NCBI GenBank assembly: GCA_016930935.1
Contig: JAFGFT010000071.1
Coordinates: 1 to 52,479, forward strand
DNA from: Dehalococcoidia bacterium
GTDB lineage: Bacteria; Chloroflexota; Dehalococcoidia; GIF9; AB-539-J10
DNA length: 52,479 nt
Direction: 5' to 3'
A program made the translations under genes and the position numbers. The notes under the pieces are model-generated. The model ran no database searches. It was not told the origin of the DNA and saw only the letters and a program-made list of their open reading frames with translations. How positions within the stretch are numbered: position 1 is the stretch's first letter; each line of letters begins with the position of its first letter. Positions 49,765-52,479 of the stretch are shown here, piece after piece.

Positions 49765-51246
49765 GTGATTGACAGCTACTACCTGGGTATCGACGTAGGT
49801 TCGGGCAGTGTGAAGGTCATGCTGACAAGCTCCGCGGGTGAACCGTTGGGAGTGGCATCATCCGGCTACGAGACTTCATATCCCAACCCCGGTTATGTGG
49901 AGCAGAACCCTGACGACTGGTACGATGCCGCCTGTATCGCAGTGCGAGAGGTGGTCCAGACGGCGCAAGTATCGGCTTATCACATCAGAGGACTCGGTCT
50001 GTCTGGTACCTCTCATGTCCCCTCCATGATGGACGATAATTTTCAGTTGCTGCGGCCTTCTATCCTTTGGAGTGATATCAGGAGCGAAGCTCAAGTCAGG
50101 CGACTGACGGATGAAGCAGGCGACTTGATTGAGGCACGAACGCAGAACTCCATCAACTGCACATGGTCTCTTGCGCAGCTTGCCTGGGTCAGGGAGAACG
50201 AACCTGAGGTGTTCTCGAGGATTCGTTACGTGCTCTTCTCAAAGGATTATCTGGCGTACAGACTCACCGGTGAGCGAGTGGCCGACCACAGCACGGCTGT
50301 GAGTTCTCTCCTTGTAAATGCAGATTCACTCGATTGGGACAATGAACTGTTGAAACTGGCGGGATTGTCTCCGGACTCTGTTCCTACCATCCATTCTCCG
50401 ACCACAATCGTCGGAGGACTTACGCCTTCTGCGGCGTCCGACATGGGTTTGCGGGTGGGCACACCTGTGGTTAGCGGGATGCTCGATTCGGCGGCGGAAC
50501 TCATCGGAGTTGGAGCGACCGATACGTCAGTCGCGGTGATACGCCTCGGGACAGCCGGCGGCGTCATGGCTCTCACCTCCGGTCCTGAGTGGCGCAACGG
50601 ATGCATGGTGTATCCTCATCCGGTCCAGCCGCTCTGGTACTACCAGGCGGGAACAAACGCCGCGACGACCTCACTTCAGTGGGTGCTGCGCCTCCTCGGA
50701 ATGGACGGCGCAAACGCTGGATACGATGCCGTGGACAGCATGGTTGGTCAGGTTCCCGCAGGAGCAGAGGAGCTGCTGTTTCATCCGTACCTGTTGGGCG
50801 AGCGCGCGCCCTACTGGAGCAGCCGAATAAGAGGTGGCTTCAGCGGCGTCACCATCAATCACGGCCAACCTGCGTTCCTGCGAGCGGTCCAGGAAGGAGT
50901 GGCCTACTCACTTCGGGACTGTGCGATGTTGCTCAATTGGGATGCGGTATCAGACATCCGGTTGTGTGGTGGTGGTGCCAAGAGCCGTGCGTGGTGTCAG
51001 ATTATCGCGGACGTTCTTGGCCTTCCCGTTGACCAGATGGACATGCCGGATGCGTCGGCTCTTGGAGCTGCACTCGTCGCGGTTGCGGGTTGTGGCGAAG
51101 CAGACCTTGGTCAACTCGCGCAGGCCAGTGTGAAGGCATCATCACGTATAGAACCGGATCTGGCGAACCACGATACCTACAACTCCTGTTACAGAAGATA
51201 CAGAGAAATTGCGGGGCAGTACCTGAGGACGTTCGACGAGGCGTAG
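49765..51246 (+). CDS. FGGY-family carbohydrate kinase (xylulokinase-like)
   Basis: 493 residues starting with GTG. The N-terminal phosphate loop is YLGIDVGSGSVKVML, followed by PGYVEQNPDDWYDA and GLGLSGTSHVPSMMD. The catalytic base is probably Asp in GMLDSAAELIG. The C-terminal half has YLLGERAPYWSSRIRGGFSG and RLCGGGAKSRAWCQIIADVL. It is closest in wording to xylulokinase-type members, but FGGY kinases change substrate easily. It follows the HpcH/HpaI aldolase and would supply or use a phosphorylated ketose. The second FGGY kinase of the window, glpK, is distinct. Confidence 0.9.
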   Translation: MIDSYYLGIDVGSGSVKVMLTSSAGEPLGVASSGYETSYPNPGYVEQNPDDWYDAACIAVREVVQTAQVSAYHIRGLGLSGTSHVPSMMDDNFQLLRPSILWSDIRSEAQVRRLTDEAGDLIEARTQNSINCTWSLAQLAWVRENEPEVFSRIRYVLFSKDYLAYRLTGERVADHSTAVSSLLVNADSLDWDNELLKLAGLSPDSVPTIHSPTTIVGGLTPSAASDMGLRVGTPVVSGMLDSAAELIGVGATDTSVAVIRLGTAGGVMALTSGPEWRNGCMVYPHPVQPLWYYQAGTNAATTSLQWVLRLLGMDGANAGYDAVDSMVGQVPAGAEELLFHPYLLGERAPYWSSRIRGGFSGVTINHGQPAFLRAVQEGVAYSLRDCAMLLNWDAVSDIRLCGGGAKSRAWCQIIADVLGLPVDQMDMPDASALGAALVAVAGCGEADLGQLAQASVKASSRIEPDLANHDTYNSCYRRYREIAGQYLRTFDEA

Positions 51247-51424
51247 ACGGTCGTCTGCGAGCCGCAGTCCAGCGACCGGTCAATCCACTCCCCCTTGCGT
51301 TCTGTGCAGTGCTGGGCGTGCAGGACAGTCACTATGACCTGGCTTGATGAAGCCAAACACAGCGCGGGTCCCTAGGAAGAGGATTGCCGCGCGAAGCGTG
51401 TAACGGATATCCGGTTGAGAGAGA

Positions 51425-51499
51425 TGGAGCGGGCGACGGGATTCGAACCCGCGACAGCCTACTTGGGAAGCAGGAACTCTACCACTGAGTTACACCCGC
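51425..51499 (-). tRNA. tRNA-Gly(CCC), CCA encoded
   Basis: On the minus strand the acceptor GCGGGTG pairs with CGCCCGC (one G-T pair). The D arm contains CTCAGTGGTAGAG, the anticodon arm is CCTGC-TTCCCAA-GTAGG and the T arm has GGGTTCGAATCCC. The anticodon is CCC. The discriminator is T, followed by an encoded CCA (51425-51427). Confidence 0.95.
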
Positions 51500-51553
51500 T
51501 CGCAGTTTCTCATTATCGGCTCCCTGCCACGTAGTGTCAAGGAGCCGGTCGGA

Positions 51554-52479
51554 TTAGTCCGGTGACAGTGTAAGAAGCTTGCGCGCGATATCCGGGTACT
51601 TGCAGATGAACTTCAATTCATCCGTCACGAGAGGCTTCTGTGCCATGACGTTAGCGTACCGGACCAGTTCAACCTTCCTGCGGGCATCGTCCGCGTCCTC
51701 GAATGTCACGGCGACTCTGCCCATGAGGTGACGGAAACCGGAGAGGCCACCGTATTCGCCGGAGCAGATCTCTCGTCCTGTCTCGACCGGTTCGGGGTCG
51801 CCGCGTCCGAGTTCCGAGAAACTGTATAGTTCGTAGTTCTCGGGATCTTTCAGGACGCCGTCTGCGTGGATACCTGAAGCGTGCGCGAAGGCGTTGGCGC
51901 CGACGCCGGGCTGGTTCAAAGGTATCGGAACGCCGAATGCGTAGGCGGCGTACTGCGCGACCTTCCATGCCTTGGTCAGGTTGATGGGCTTGCCGAGTTC
52001 GTATTTTCCTGCGAACCCCTTGGACTTCGTGAGGGCGAGTACGGAGGCAACAAGGTCGGCGTTGCCTGCGCGCTCACCAATGCCGTTCAATGTCGTGTTA
52101 ATGTAGACGTCCTGGCCTCCATCGAGGGCACCCTTGGCGCCTGCGATTGAATTGGCCACAGCCATACCGAGATCACCGTGGCAGTGGACCTCAAGTGGCA
52201 ACTTCACGGTCTCGGCGAGGGTCTTCATGGTCTCGTAGATGGTGAATGGGTCTTCATAACCGAGCGTGTCGCAGTAGCGAAAACGGGTCGCGCCATGTTC
52301 CTTGGCTGCGAGGCCGAACTTGACGAGGAAGTCGAGTTCGGTTCGGGACGCGTCCTCTGCGTTCACACCTACCGACTCGCATCCATGTGCGTAAGCCGCA
52401 TCGGTGGCCTCCGTCATGCTCTTGATGACATCATCCTCTCCGAGCTTGCCACCCCACTTGCCGATAATCATCTGCTGCG
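51554..52479 (-). CDS. Homocitrate synthase / Re-citrate synthase-like enzyme (5' end outside window)
   Basis: At least 308 residues of a DRE-TIM metallolyase; the frame is open to the window edge, so the N-terminal catalytic RDG motif is not visible. The metal-binding HCHGDLGMAVANSIAGAKGA, GIGERAGNADLV and the lid GVGANAFAHASGIHADGVLK are clear. The protein ends soon after the lid and lacks the LeuA regulatory domain, as in homocitrate synthases. It condenses acetyl-CoA with a 2-oxo acid. In Dehalococcoides a gene annotated this way was shown to be Re-citrate synthase, so that role is a serious alternative. The LeuB-like dehydrogenase at 22.7 kb could belong to the same pathway. Confidence 0.88.
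   Translation of the reverse strand, partial: QQMIIGKWGGKLGEDDVIKSMTEATDAAYAHGCESVGVNAEDASRTELDFLVKFGLAAKEHGATRFRYCDTLGYEDPFTIYETMKTLAETVKLPLEVHCHGDLGMAVANSIAGAKGALDGGQDVYINTTLNGIGERAGNADLVASVLALTKSKGFAGKYELGKPINLTKAWKVAQYAAYAFGVPIPLNQPGVGANAFAHASGIHADGVLKDPENYELYSFSELGRGDPEPVETGREICSGEYGGLSGFRHLMGRVAVTFEDADDARRKVELVRYANVMAQKPLVTDELKFICKYPDIARKLLTLSPD

Noticed and set aside
1-52479. CRISPR arrays, insertion sequences, rRNA genes
   Set aside because: Scanned by eye on both strands; no repeat-spacer pattern, intact transposase or rRNA signature was found.

Overview
The window looks like a chromosomal segment of an anaerobic bacterium, most probably Chloroflexota and likely Dehalococcoidia or a relative. 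This placement is inferred from the gene mix: a UPF0182 giant membrane protein, a eukaryote-like type 2 IleRS, NHL beta-propeller proteins, a four-subunit benzoyl-CoA-reductase-like operon, a homocitrate/Re-citrate-synthase-like gene, and extended -10 promoters with very short leaders. No rRNA or marker protein fixes the taxonomy. GTG and TTG starts are common.

Layout. 1-5.6 kb: yidC (3' end), jag and ileS, then a divergent lipoprotein HtrA protease / PadR regulator pair whose start codons lie right behind extended -10 boxes. 5.9-11.9 kb: a minus-strand signalling operon of a small MerR/excisionase-like HTH protein, a 1449-residue soluble GAF/PAS histidine kinase, a lone receiver and a receiver-HD protein. 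12.4-16.7 kb: glycerol operon (glpK, GlpA-like and GlpB-like flavoproteins, DUF1667 protein), then a TIGR04076 protein. 17.3-19.1 kb: an overlapping pair of an extended SDR and a steroid 5-alpha-reductase homologue that keeps both catalytic residues. 19.1-22.5 kb: two tandem NHL propellers and an enolase-superfamily enzyme. 22.7-24.4 kb: an IPMDH-family dehydrogenase with a decayed second copy behind it. 24.9-30.3 kb: a MarR regulator, a leader rich in dyads, and four genes matching the subunits of an ATP-dependent benzoyl-CoA reductase or close relative. 30.5-33.4 kb: gpmA, an RNB ribonuclease, a broken tyrosine recombinase and tRNA-Lys. 33.4-41.3 kb: small hypothetical and membrane proteins, UPF0182, and a deoxynucleotide cluster (dUTPase/dCTP-deaminase-like, P-loop kinase, dCMP deaminase). 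41.3-48.8 kb: three tandem copies of a large lipoprotein with a papain-like Cys-His-Asp signature, each copy carrying its own promoter, long leader and terminator. 48.9-51.2 kb: HpcH/HpaI aldolase plus FGGY kinase. 51.4-52.5 kb: tRNA-Gly and the 3' part of a homocitrate/Re-citrate synthase-like gene.

The most novel-looking element is the triplicated lipoprotein cassette (41355-48756). Next are the benzoyl-CoA-reductase-like operon with its palindrome-rich control region and the SDR/5-alpha-reductase pair. All family assignments come from reading motifs by eye; no database search was run.
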